DNA from: JAJCZB01 sp964350195
Lineage (GTDB): Bacteria > Babelota > Babeliae > Babelales > Vermiphilaceae
Assembly: GCA_964350195.1 (NCBI GenBank)
Contig: CAYGJB010000017.1
Span: forward strand, 1 to 22,689
Direction of reading: 5' to 3'
DNA: 22,689 nucleotides
The notes beneath the pieces were generated by a model, which was given only the letters and a program-made list of their open reading frames with translations, did no database searches and was not told the origin of the DNA. Positions 1 through 7,396 of this stretch are shown in pieces. How positions within the stretch are numbered: position 1 is the stretch's first letter; each line of letters opens with the position of its first letter. The position numbers and the translations under genes are program-made.

Positions 1-55
1 AACCCGCAACCTACAGCTTGGAAGGCTGTCGCTCTACCAATTGAGCTATTCCCGC
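1..55 (-). tRNA. tRNA-Gly (anticodon TCC), 3' end cut by window edge
   Basis: Read on the minus strand, the sequence begins GCGGGAATAGCTC at position 55. It continues through a D-arm (GCTC/GAGC) and an anticodon stem ACAGC/GCTGT with loop CTTCCAA, which gives anticodon TCC for glycine. It enters the variable loop and T-arm (GCGGGTT) before the window ends. The missing part is the rest of the T-arm and the acceptor 3' strand. It follows tRNA-Tyr by five bases, so the two are very likely co-transcribed. A Tyr-Gly tRNA pair often precedes a tuf operon in bacteria, but that region lies outside the window. Confidence 0.93.
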
Positions 56-60
56 GATCA

Positions 61-145
61 TGGTGGCGAGAGTAGGATTCGAACCTACGAAGGCTGAGCC
101 AACGGATTTACAGTCCGTCCCCTTTGACCGCTCGGGAATCTCGCC
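61..145 (-). tRNA. tRNA-Tyr (anticodon GTA), CCA encoded
   Basis: On the minus strand the acceptor GGCGAGA starts at 145 and pairs with TCTCGCC at 65-71. It is followed by ACCA at 61-64, so the CCA tail is genome-encoded. The anticodon loop reads CTGTAAA with anticodon GTA (tyrosine). The T-arm GTAGG-TTCGAAT-CCTAC is intact. The region between anticodon stem and T-arm is long, as expected of a class II tRNA such as bacterial tRNA-Tyr. It is the first gene of the tRNA pair and lies about 30 bases downstream of a good promoter match. Confidence 0.96.
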
Positions 146-177
146 GATAATGTCAAATACATCCTTCACGTTCAACT

Positions 178-206
178 ATAATATTTGTTTTTCGCAGGGA
201 TTTCAA
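178..206 (-). promoter_or_regulatory. Probable sigma-70 promoter of the tRNA-Tyr/tRNA-Gly unit
   Basis: Reading the minus strand, a -35 box TTGAAA (201-206) is followed after exactly 17 bases by a -10 box TATTAT (178-183). Each box differs from the consensus by one base. Transcription would start near 170 and run into tRNA-Tyr at 145. It is the best promoter match I found in the window, as expected for a stable-RNA unit. Confidence 0.7.
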
Positions 207-268
207 CTACAAATTTGCAAATTACTACTCTTTTTTCAATTTGTTAAAGTCTCACTTTCAGCTTAGCC

Positions 269-475
269 TCAATCCAGGCCTTCTTCTTTGAGCAGTTCAT
301 TGATCTCTGGAACACAACTTGAACACCCTACCCCTACCATTAATTGCTCTGAAAGCGCTTGAAAATCAGACGCTCCCTCTCTGATAGCCTCTTTAATCTC
401 TGAAGCCATCACCCCCATACAAGTACAAACGAGATAATCCGGTTTTTGATCTAAAGGCCCCATTCTATCACCCAT
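269..475 (-). CDS. Small BFD-type [2Fe-2S] protein
   Basis: A 68-residue protein with four cysteines in the order C17-x-C19 ... C51-x2-C54. This is the ligand spacing of the BFD-like [2Fe-2S] domain known from bacterioferritin-associated ferredoxin and from NifU and nitrite reductase central domains. Nearly the whole protein is this one domain, with the short helical segment IKEAIREGASDF between the cysteine pairs. The ATG at 475 lies one base after the stop of tsaE (477-479), which suggests translational coupling; a second in-frame ATG at residue 5 is possible. In relatives such proteins mobilise iron or pass electrons. No ferritin gene is adjacent, so the partner is unknown. Confidence is high for the fold and low for the role. 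Confidence 0.85.
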   Translation of the reverse strand: MGDRMGPLDQKPDYLVCTCMGVMASEIKEAIREGASDFQALSEQLMVGVGCSSCVPEINELLKEEGLD

Positions 476-476
476 A

Positions 477-911
477 TTAAACTTCTCGCGTGCAATGCCA
501 AGTTATTAACCGCTTCTTTTCATCTTCACCAAGGTAATCAATTACAACATGGCATGCATTTTTGATAATAAGAGGCATGATAATCTCTGGCCATTCAACT
601 ATTGCCTTGCTACTTACCTGATATAGATATTCATCAAATCCAGCCCCTACAAACCCTTCCAACGTATCAATACGATACAGATCAAAATGATAGTACGTAA
701 CCGATTCTCTATTGTATTGCTTCATGTAGGCAAACGTGGGACTCGTAATCGAATCTTTTATGCCAAGCTGTTTGAATAGCTCTCTAATAAGAGTAGTCTT
801 GCCTGCACCCAATGGGCCAGTGAAAGTCATCACATCACATAAACTAAGCTCTTTTTTAAGCCTCAAAGCCACTTTAGAAATATCTTCTTCTGTATATAGT
901 ATCTGATTCAT
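477..911 (-). CDS. tsaE: tRNA threonylcarbamoyladenosine biosynthesis ATPase TsaE
   Basis: 144 residues, the usual size for TsaE. It has a P-loop GPLGAGKTT at about residues 32-40, then SPTF (57-60), HFDLYR (75-80) and an EW pair (106-107), in the order typical of the family. TsaE is the ATPase that works with TsaB and TsaD to make the t6A modification at position 37 of ANN-decoding tRNAs, in the cytoplasm. The ATG overlaps the stop of the upstream yacP-like gene (ATGA, 908-911). The stop is one base before the start of the BFD-type gene. The three genes therefore form one tight operon. No tsaB or tsaD is seen here. Confidence 0.94.
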   Translation of the reverse strand: MNQILYTEEDISKVALRLKKELSLCDVMTFTGPLGAGKTTLIRELFKQLGIKDSITSPTFAYMKQYNRESVTYYHFDLYRIDTLEGFVGAGFDEYLYQVSSKAIVEWPEIIMPLIIKNACHVVIDYLGEDEKKRLITWHCTREV

Positions 912-1480
912 AGTTTTTTTAGCTTTTCAAGTAATACGCGATCTCGCTTTGAAAATCGTTTTTTTTGAGAGCGTTGAAATCTTTGCATATCTTCTTGCTT
1001 TATTGGCACACGTACTGAGGCCGCCTCCATTATTTCGTCAATGTCTTCGTCGTCAATGTTTTCATCTATTTCCACTAAGACATCGGAAGAAAGATTTTTT
1101 TGAACCCATAAAGCTTCTTTCAATAAATAATAAAATTCTTCCGACCCAATAGATACAACTTCACGCTGCCCAGCAAAACAACCAATCTCATTGTCCGATG
1201 AAACAACCAGAAGTTCCTCTGCGTGGTGATCATCTATGTAGCTCATAATCACTGAATCGGCTGTTTCGCGTGATCCGGAATATATCACTACCACCCCTGC
1301 TACAACCTCGCGATAAGGCCAAGACGAATCTCCTCCGTCAAACACAACCACTAATTTGTGCTTTTTCTTTTTGCTATACCTACTAATCATCTTAAGAAAA
1401 GCCTTGCGATCGGCCTTCCCAATCATTTGAGTGGTATTAGCATGTTTAATAAGATTATAGCCATCGATTATTATTATCAT
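908..1480 (-). CDS. yacP: YacP/Rae1-like NYN (PIN-fold) ribonuclease
   Basis: 190 residues. The N-terminal two thirds is an NYN domain: IIIIDGYNLI at the start with D6, VVVFDGG around D48, TADSVI with D75, and VVSSDNEIG with D96. These acidic residues form the metal-binding centre of PIN-fold nucleases. The family includes Bacillus YacP/Rae1, a ribosome-associated endoribonuclease. Residues 120-155 are acidic, and the C-terminal 30 residues are rich in Lys and Arg, which could contact RNA or the ribosome. It is the first gene of an operon with tsaE, with a 4-base stop/start overlap. Only a weak ribosome binding site precedes the ATG at 1480. The fold is clear; the target RNA is not. Confidence 0.85.
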   Translation of the reverse strand: MIIIIDGYNLIKHANTTQMIGKADRKAFLKMISRYSKKKKHKLVVVFDGGDSSWPYREVVAGVVVIYSGSRETADSVIMSYIDDHHAEELLVVSSDNEIGCFAGQREVVSIGSEEFYYLLKEALWVQKNLSSDVLVEIDENIDDEDIDEIMEAASVRVPIKQEDMQRFQRSQKKRFSKRDRVLLEKLKKL

Positions 1481-1521
1481 ATAACTGCTTTCTTACCTTT
1501 ACCCACTTACTTTTAGAGTAA

Positions 1522-1550
1522 TTGCAAAAGAGGGAAATACCAAGTACATT
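1522..1550 (+). promoter_or_regulatory. Possible promoter for atpG
   Basis: A -35-like TTGCAA (1522-1527) and a -10-like TACATT (1545-1550) are separated by 17 bases. Each matches four of six consensus positions. The transcript would start near 1557, about 20 bases before the atpG ATG. It lies in the 96-base gap between the divergent yacP-like gene and atpG. Confidence 0.35.
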
Positions 1551-1576
1551 ATGAATAATTATCCAGGGATTTTACT

Positions 1577-2428
1577 ATGTCAAAGCTCATACAGTTACGT
1601 CAACGTATACATGCCATTGAGACTATAAAAAAAATCACTCATGCCATGCGCCTTATTGCTATGTCTTCTCATTCTCAGCTCAAACAATCTCAAAGTATCA
1701 TTACCAGCTATACCCATGAGCTAAACACTATCTTTCTACAGCTCTTTTCCTATGCACCTACTTGGAGACATACCATACTGCACCCTAATGAAAAAAAATC
1801 GTTTAAAACGGCATTCATTATCATTGGATCACAAAAAGGACTCTGTGGAAGCTTTAACAACCATCTTTTTAAAATTGCGTCAAAAAAGCTACACGAACTT
1901 TCTGATCAAGAAATTGATATCATACCAGTAGGACAAAAAGCCGTAGAGTTTTGTTCTTCTTTTTCTATAGGAACCGTAAAACATGCTTATCCTAAATTTT
2001 CTATGCAGCATGCTCTGGGTATATCACATGAAATAGCTCATTCAATTTTACATATGAAAGAGCCCTATCGCACAGTATTGGTAGCGAATAATAGCTTTAA
2101 GAATTTTTTCGTGCAACAACCACGTATTCACCAAATTATTCCAATCCTACAAAACTCCGCTGAGCACCCAAGAGAAATGAGCGACTTGCTTTGGGAGCAA
2201 ACGCCCGAAGAAATTCTTGATAGATTGGTAACTGGATACGTAACATCTCAGATACAGCTTTTGTTATACGAATCTCTTCTGTCCGAGCATGCCGCACGAT
2301 TTGTTTCCATGGACAGTGCAACGCGAAACGCAAACGGACTATTAGAAGCAACCAATCTCGAATACAATAAACTACGTCAAGCTAAAATTACCAAAGAAAT
2401 CACTGAACTATCTGGCAGCTTTAGCTAG
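1577..2428 (+). CDS. atpG: F1F0 ATP synthase gamma subunit
   Basis: 283 residues, the normal length. The N-terminal helix carries LRQRIHAIETIKKITHAMRL, the typical start of F1 gamma. The middle has GSQKGLCGSFN (84-94), equivalent to the family's SDRGLCG block. The C-terminal helix ends with RQAKITKEITELSG, which forms the antiparallel coiled coil of the rotor shaft. Gamma turns inside the alpha3beta3 head and couples proton flow to ATP synthesis at the inner membrane. The odd point is its position: no other atp gene flanks it, whereas gamma usually sits between atpA and atpD. A modest AGGG ribosome binding site precedes the ATG. The stop is one base from the stop of the convergent gene. Confidence 0.96.
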   Translation: MSKLIQLRQRIHAIETIKKITHAMRLIAMSSHSQLKQSQSIITSYTHELNTIFLQLFSYAPTWRHTILHPNEKKSFKTAFIIIGSQKGLCGSFNNHLFKIASKKLHELSDQEIDIIPVGQKAVEFCSSFSIGTVKHAYPKFSMQHALGISHEIAHSILHMKEPYRTVLVANNSFKNFFVQQPRIHQIIPILQNSAEHPREMSDLLWEQTPEEILDRLVTGYVTSQIQLLLYESLLSEHAARFVSMDSATRNANGLLEATNLEYNKLRQAKITKEITELSGSFS

Positions 2429-2429
2429 C

Positions 2430-3011
2430 CTATCTACTCTTTGTTCTCATATTCAGAGGCGAATATTGCGCATCGGTACCGCCAAGCCCAGCAAGGCAAT
2501 GACCTTGTTTCACATAATGCATAGATAATACACGCTGACAATCAGCAGATCGACTTCCATTTGGACCTACAACACGGCAATGGATTTTATAATGATCTTC
2601 CCCAAGTCCCGCTCGATCGTATTTCACTCGAAGACCACTTTGAGGAACTTCTACCCAGCCAGAAAGAGGATTAGCTGTCGGTATTGCTTCTTTACCAAAC
2701 CATCCTTTACGATACCTTTGAGATCGGACTATCACGTCATAACCAGGATAAGGCACTAAAGTTACTCCGCCACATCTCCCTAGCCCACCAGACTTTAACT
2801 TAATTGCGCCAAATTCAAATTCCGGAAGCCCAAGAGGCGCCTCTCCATATTTAAATTTTGGAGCAAATTCACTTACGTTTTCCTGCACCAATATATCAGG
2901 AGTATTCATTTGTGAGCTATATTGAGCCCCTAACTCATATTGACCGCAAAGATACACATGTCCGAAGGCAAAAATTCCAAAAAACAAACGTGTAACCAAT
3001 AACTTCTTCAT
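2430..3011 (-). CDS. Secreted protein of unknown function
   Basis: I choose the ATG at 3011 because GGGGAGAG lies just upstream and because it puts a signal peptide (MKKLLVTRLFFGIFAFGHVY) at the N terminus; an ATG 57 bases further upstream would add a tail with no such feature. The product has 193 residues. The mature part is rich in Gly, Tyr and Arg and has four cysteines (about residues 80, 145, 158, 172), which could form two disulfides outside the cytoplasm. A GWVEVPQSGLRVKYDRAG stretch looks beta-rich. There is no canonical lipobox before C22 and no membrane segment after the signal. It follows murA by 63 bases on the same strand. I recognise no family. Confidence 0.7.
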   Translation of the reverse strand: MKKLLVTRLFFGIFAFGHVYLCGQYELGAQYSSQMNTPDILVQENVSEFAPKFKYGEAPLGLPEFEFGAIKLKSGGLGRCGGVTLVPYPGYDVIVRSQRYRKGWFGKEAIPTANPLSGWVEVPQSGLRVKYDRAGLGEDHYKIHCRVVGPNGSRSADCQRVLSMHYVKQGHCLAGLGGTDAQYSPLNMRTKSR

Positions 3012-3074
3012 ACTCTCTCCCCAGTATAAAAATTTAACTTGTAGTTTAACTTTAGCATAGCAAAGCAATAAGAA

Positions 3075-4397
3075 TCAATATTTCTGACTCTCTTTTTGAA
3101 GATCGATATTCAAAGAATGAGAAAGCTCATTTGATGAGTAAAAAAGCATAGAAGCCCCCAAAGAAACAAGCTTTTTATGCAAATTATCATACCCTCGTTG
3201 CCAATGAGAAAGACCTGTCATAATAGTGGTTCCTTTTGCCGCAAGCCCCGCTAAAGCTAATGCACAGGAAGCCCGAATATCCGAAGCGATTACTCGTGCC
3301 CCATACAACTCATCAACACCCGTAATAATAGCCTTGGAACCTTCTACTGAAATTTGAGCTCCCATTTTTTGAAGCTCACGAACATGCACAAGCCTATTTT
3401 CAAATACTGTTTCATCAATCACACTTCTCCCGCGAGCCAAACATTGCAATGCCATCATGGGTGCCTGCAAATCGGTGGGAAATCCTGGATAAGGAGAAGT
3501 CTTGAACGAAACTGCCTGAGGAGCTTTGGTGGCTTGTAGCGTGATGCCCTGCTTAGGTCCCTTTTTCACTAGATGCCCCATTTCTTCTAATTTTAATAAA
3601 AATACAGCCAAATGATCTGGTATAGCATTCGTAACACACACAGCTCCACCCGTGATGGCTGCTGCCAAAAGAAGTGCACCCGCCTCCAATCGATCCGCCA
3701 CAAGCTCATGCTCAATTGGCTTTAGCTCAGTCCCACCCCGTACTTCAATCGTAGCAGGAGCATGAACTTCAATATGAGCCCCCATTTTTTGAAGCGTCGC
3801 TATCAAGTCCATCACCTCCGGCTCAAGAGCCGCATTTATTATTTTCGTAGATCCTGGGGCAGATACTGCCGCCATTAGAAGGTTCTCAGTCGCCCCAATA
3901 CTTGGATACTCTAAAACAAGCTCTCCCGATGTAAAGCTTCGAACATGAGCCTTGAGGTAAGATCCTTTACCTTCAATCTCAACACCCATTTTTTGAAAAT
4001 TTTTCACGTGAAAATCGATTGGCCTGCTACCAATAACACATCCTCCTGGCAAAGCTATATCAGCTCGAGAAAATCGTGCCAAAAGAGGGCCCATCACCAA
4101 AATAGAAGCCCGCATTTTATTCATAATTTCTGGCTTTACACACCACTTATTTACCCGCAGGGTATCAATAAAAAGCTCATGCTCCTCTCGATTAAAGTGA
4201 ATCGATGCACCCAATGATTCAAGAAGCTTGATCATATGAAGCACATCACTTGAAGCAGGAACATTTTTCAATCGAGATTCACCACGTGTTAATAGTAAAG
4301 AGGCCATTATTACCAAAACAGCATTTTTAGCCCCAAATAAAGAAACGTCCCCAGAGAGTTCTGGGGATTGTTTAATTTCTAAATACATATCCTGCAT
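3075..4397 (-). CDS. murA: UDP-N-acetylglucosamine 1-carboxyvinyltransferase MurA
   Basis: MurA transfers enolpyruvate from PEP to UDP-GlcNAc, the first committed step of peptidoglycan synthesis, in the cytoplasm. Visible motifs are SGDVSLFGAKNAVL near the N terminus (the family Lys-Asn pair at about residues 24-25) and LPGGCVIGSRPIDFH, whose Cys (about 120) is the PEP-binding, fosfomycin-sensitive cysteine. The two-domain EPSP-synthase-like fold spans 440 residues, a little longer than the usual 420. The frame stays open up to a TTG at 4415, but I prefer the ATG at 4397. It begins one base after the rluB stop, implying coupled translation, and it removes an unconserved tail. Its presence means the cell makes peptidoglycan precursors. 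Confidence 0.95.
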   Translation of the reverse strand: MQDMYLEIKQSPELSGDVSLFGAKNAVLVIMASLLLTRGESRLKNVPASSDVLHMIKLLESLGASIHFNREEHELFIDTLRVNKWCVKPEIMNKMRASILVMGPLLARFSRADIALPGGCVIGSRPIDFHVKNFQKMGVEIEGKGSYLKAHVRSFTSGELVLEYPSIGATENLLMAAVSAPGSTKIINAALEPEVMDLIATLQKMGAHIEVHAPATIEVRGGTELKPIEHELVADRLEAGALLLAAAITGGAVCVTNAIPDHLAVFLLKLEEMGHLVKKGPKQGITLQATKAPQAVSFKTSPYPGFPTDLQAPMMALQCLARGRSVIDETVFENRLVHVRELQKMGAQISVEGSKAIITGVDELYGARVIASDIRASCALALAGLAAKGTTIMTGLSHWQRGYDNLHKKLVSLGASMLFYSSNELSHSLNIDLQKESQKY

Positions 4398-4398
4398 A

Positions 4399-5112
4399 TC
4401 ATTCCAATCCAGCAACTTTCTTTAAACTATCTATCTCTTTTTTACTTAACTTTTTCCATACCCCCACCGGCAAACCTTTTTTTACAAAAGGACCGTATTG
4501 CACTCTATCAAGCCGCTTTACGTTATAACCAAGCGAATCAAACAAGCGACGAACAATGCGATTTCGTCCGCTGTGAATAGTCATGCGAAGCTGATTTTTT
4601 TTCGGACCAAGAGCATGAGAAATTCGATCAACTACCACTTTACCATCTCGTAAGCGCACCCCTTTAATTATCTGAGAACGCACTTTTTCCAAAAAAGGCT
4701 TATCCAAAGTCACATGATACACCTTCTTCATCTCATGCTTTGGATGCGTAAGACGTTGGGCAACTTCTCCATCATTGGTGAGCAATAAAAGCCCTGTTGT
4801 ATTTCTATCTAATCTGCCAACCGGATATATGCGCTGTTTATGAGAAGAACCGATTAAGTCCAAAACAGTCTCTCGCCCTTTTTCATCAGACGTGGTCGTG
4901 ATGTAGCCTTTAGGTTTATTGAGCAAAATATAGATCTTTTTCTCAGTTAGCACCTGCTTATCACGCACCAATATTTTATCTTCTTCGGACACTGAAAAAG
5001 CTGGATCGGTTATTATCTTATCATTAACTTTCACTAATCGCTCTTTAATAAGCTCAACCGCTTTACGGCGCGAGCACACGCCAGCGCGTGCCAAAAATTT
5101 ATTTAATTGCAT
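4399..5112 (-). CDS. rluB: 16S/23S rRNA pseudouridine synthase, RluB/RsuA family
   Basis: 237 residues with an S4 RNA-binding domain at about 1-48 (QLNKFLARAGVCSRRKA) followed by the catalytic domain. YPVGRLDRNTTGLLLLTNDGE carries the catalytic Asp at about residue 102. Later motifs IHSGRNRIVRRLFDSLGY and VKRLDRVQYGP are typical of the RsuA/RluB/RluE/RluF branch. It isomerises a specific uridine in ribosomal RNA. The best guess is RluB (23S helix 80 region), but the exact site cannot be told from motifs alone. It is the first gene of an rluB-murA unit; murA starts one base after its stop. Confidence 0.9.
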   Translation of the reverse strand: MQLNKFLARAGVCSRRKAVELIKERLVKVNDKIITDPAFSVSEEDKILVRDKQVLTEKKIYILLNKPKGYITTTSDEKGRETVLDLIGSSHKQRIYPVGRLDRNTTGLLLLTNDGEVAQRLTHPKHEMKKVYHVTLDKPFLEKVRSQIIKGVRLRDGKVVVDRISHALGPKKNQLRMTIHSGRNRIVRRLFDSLGYNVKRLDRVQYGPFVKKGLPVGVWKKLSKKEIDSLKKVAGLE

Positions 5113-5412
5113 TATTCATTCTCAAAAAAGTTTATCCATTCGAGACCTCAATCATCACTTTCAGTCCTAAAATCTATATGTAGGTTCCTAAATTTATCTT
5201 CCGCCACATAGAGTAAGGGGCATTGAAAAAGCCAACCCAAAAACTCCCTTTAAAAAGATGAGCCTAATAACAACCCCATAAAAAAATGGGTTTTTTAATG
5301 CTATCTCTCTTATAGTAATGTTTTCAGCCTTCATTGCAAAGATTTGTTGCCTATTTCAATCGATCTATTAATCTAATCAAAACCGTAAACTCAACCTACA
5401 CGGAGAAAATAG
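5113..5412. other. 300-base intergenic gap between divergent rluB and tdk
   Basis: This is the longest gap in the window that lacks a clear gene. It must hold the promoters of rluB (minus) and tdk (plus), although I found no convincing -35/-10 pair for either. It contains a plus-strand terminator-like hairpin with no recognised gene upstream of it. No ORF with a ribosome binding site is visible, and I recognise no tmRNA, RNase P, SRP or 6S RNA signature. A good ribosome binding site (CGGAG, seven bases before the ATG) for tdk closes the gap. Confidence 0.6.
5275..5296 (+). terminator. Orphan rho-independent terminator-like hairpin
   Basis: On the plus strand CCCAT (5275-5279) pairs with ATGGG (5286-5290) around a six-A loop. 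Six T (5291-5296) follow at once. The stem is short but the layout is right for an intrinsic terminator. No plus-strand gene lies upstream within this gap, so it would end either a small RNA or an attenuated leader of the tdk transcript. Read on the minus strand the following bases are not a T-run, so it is a poor terminator in that direction. Confidence 0.4.
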
Positions 5413-6039
5413 ATGACAACAAATCATTCATTTCGCAAAGGATCATTAGAAGTAATTTGTGGACCAATGTTTTCAGGCAAATCAGAAGAACTCATTCGCC
5501 GATTACGCAGAGCAAAAATAGCAAAACAAAAAGTAGCCGTTTTTAAGCATGCAATCGATGATCGGTATGACACAGAGAATATCACCTCTCACAATGGCAC
5601 CTCACTCCTTGCTCATGCCACAGATAATAGCATGCATCTTCTTGCAAAGGCAGAGCAGGAACATTATCAAGTTATCGGCATTGATGAGGTACAATGGTAT
5701 ACCGATGATATTGTAAATGCGATTTGTACACTTGTGGCTAAAGGAACAAGAGTTATCGTTTCTGGGCTTGATATGGATTACCGCGGCGTACCATTCGGTA
5801 CGATTCCAGCACTTCTTGCAATTGCTGATTCTGTTACAAAGTTGAAAGCAATATGTACAAGCTGTGGAGCTGATGCTCATTTTTCACAACTTCTTGAGAA
5901 TAATGAAGCAACTTCAAAAAACACCGGTCCTCTTGTAGTCGCTGCCGGAATGGAAAAATTTACTGCTCGTTGCCGTGCATGCTATAAAATAGACAAGCCA
6001 TTTGATTATTATGAGTTTAAAGAAGCCCAAACTCAATGA
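5413..6039 (+). CDS. tdk: Thymidine kinase (type II, TK1-like)
   Basis: 208 residues, usual for bacterial TK1-like kinases. The Walker A motif GPMFSGKS is at 17-24, the DE of GIDEVQW (91-92) supplies the catalytic Glu, and the zinc ribbon uses C148-x2-C151 and C187-x2-C190. The lasso-loop region AAGMEKFTARCRAC matches the family. The enzyme phosphorylates thymidine with ATP for dTMP salvage, useful to a bacterium that takes nucleosides from a host. The ribosome binding site is CGGAG. The stop overlaps the radA start (ATGA, 6036-6039), making tdk the first gene of a tdk-radA-ankyrin unit. Confidence 0.96.
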   Translation: MTTNHSFRKGSLEVICGPMFSGKSEELIRRLRRAKIAKQKVAVFKHAIDDRYDTENITSHNGTSLLAHATDNSMHLLAKAEQEHYQVIGIDEVQWYTDDIVNAICTLVAKGTRVIVSGLDMDYRGVPFGTIPALLAIADSVTKLKAICTSCGADAHFSQLLENNEATSKNTGPLVVAAGMEKFTARCRACYKIDKPFDYYEFKEAQTQ

Positions 6040-7385
6040 GCAAAGCAAAGATACAATATACCTGCGAGTCATGCAGCTATATAAGCGTAAGATGGCTTGG
6101 ATGCTGCCCAGAATGTAATGAATGGGATAGCTTTCTAGAATCTGTAGAAAAAACCTCTGCCTACAAACAAAAATCCGGTCCCCAGCAAGCCACTACTCTC
6201 ACCTATCTTTCTTCCGTTTCACTCGAATCACAGCCCCGAATTGTAAGTGGTATTGCAGAATGGGATCGAGTACTTGGTGGAGGCATTATGCAGAATTCAC
6301 TTCTTGTACTTACGGGAGACCCTGGTATTGGAAAATCTACATTGCTATTACAAGTTTGCAATGCTATTGCCCATAAACATTTGGTGAGTTATTTTTCCAC
6401 GGAAGAATCACTTCAACAAGTGAAACAACGAGCAATGCGCCTTTCTTGCGATGCAGAGCATTTTACTTTCTCAGATAATCCCGATCTCGGTGTTATTCTT
6501 GCAACCGCAGAAGCAACTAAGCCGGCTGTTATAGTAATAGATTCCATCCAGAGCTGCTTTATACCAGGATCCAGCAGCTTGCCAGGAAGTGTAGGCCAGC
6601 TTCGTGAAGCAATTTTTCAGCTCATGCGGCTTGCAAAAGAAAAGGGTATCTGCGTGATTCTCACCGGGCACATAACCAAAGAAGGTATCATTGCCGGCCC
6701 AAAAACACTCGAACACATGGTGGATGGTGTCTTTTATCTACAAGGGGAAGATCAATGGCAAACCCGCATATTACGAGCAGTAAAAAATAGGTTTGGCACT
6801 ATTAATGAAATAGGTTTTTTTGAAATGGGCGCGCAAGGCCTTGAAGAAATGGCCAATATCAATGCATACCTTCTAGATGATGTATCTCACGAATCAGGAG
6901 CTGCTCTCATTTCAATTATGGAAGGATCACGCCCATTACTCTTAGAAATACAGGCACTTACTATTCAATCAAAGCTTATGATGCCACAACGGGTTGTGTC
7001 CGGCATTGATCACAAACAAGTGGTTCTTATCGCTGCAATATTAGAAAAATATCTCCATATAAAACTCAGTACACATGACATATTTTGCAAAGTGAGCGGT
7101 GGATTTAAAATTAAAGGAAGCTCCTCAGATCTTGGTATCGCATTAGCTCTTCTTTCAAGCTACTTTCAACAACCACTACCAGAAAAAACAATTGCCCTTG
7201 GCGAAATCAGCCTAACAGGAAACATAAAGCCAATAAATCAGATCAATCTATTGATTAGAGAGGCAGAAAAATTTCAGATTAAGCAGCTTCTACTTTCAAA
7301 AAAGCAAAAAACTGAAAAAACGAAATGCTCTCTTAAAACATTTCATCATGTATACGAACTGCTTACTCTCTTTGATCTTCAATAA
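6036..7385 (+). CDS. radA: DNA repair protein RadA
   Basis: 449 residues, full length. The N-terminal C4 zinc finger has C10-x2-C13 and C24-x2-C27 (C23 is an extra neighbour). A RecA-like ATPase follows with Walker A GDPGIGKST (94-102), Walker B-like VIVIDSIQ (165-172) and the RadA signature KNRFG (250-254). The C-terminal third resembles the Lon protease domain (KVSGGFKIKGSSSDLGIALALLS, then ALGEISLTGNIKPI) and is normally non-proteolytic in RadA. RadA drives branch migration during recombinational repair. The start overlaps the tdk stop; the next gene begins 11 bases after the radA stop, so the three are probably one transcript. Confidence 0.97.
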   Translation: MSKAKIQYTCESCSYISVRWLGCCPECNEWDSFLESVEKTSAYKQKSGPQQATTLTYLSSVSLESQPRIVSGIAEWDRVLGGGIMQNSLLVLTGDPGIGKSTLLLQVCNAIAHKHLVSYFSTEESLQQVKQRAMRLSCDAEHFTFSDNPDLGVILATAEATKPAVIVIDSIQSCFIPGSSSLPGSVGQLREAIFQLMRLAKEKGICVILTGHITKEGIIAGPKTLEHMVDGVFYLQGEDQWQTRILRAVKNRFGTINEIGFFEMGAQGLEEMANINAYLLDDVSHESGAALISIMEGSRPLLLEIQALTIQSKLMMPQRVVSGIDHKQVVLIAAILEKYLHIKLSTHDIFCKVSGGFKIKGSSSDLGIALALLSSYFQQPLPEKTIALGEISLTGNIKPINQINLLIREAEKFQIKQLLLSKKQKTEKTKCSLKTFHHVYELLTLFDLQ

Positions 7386-7396
7386 GAAAGGAACAG

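Noticed and set aside
60..266. Plus-strand 68-codon reading frame across tRNA-Tyr
   Set aside because: It is antisense to a complete tRNA and has no ribosome binding site.
4398..4415. TTG start for murA giving six extra residues
   Set aside because: The ATG at 4397, one base after the rluB stop, is better placed and the extra residues are not part of the MurA fold.
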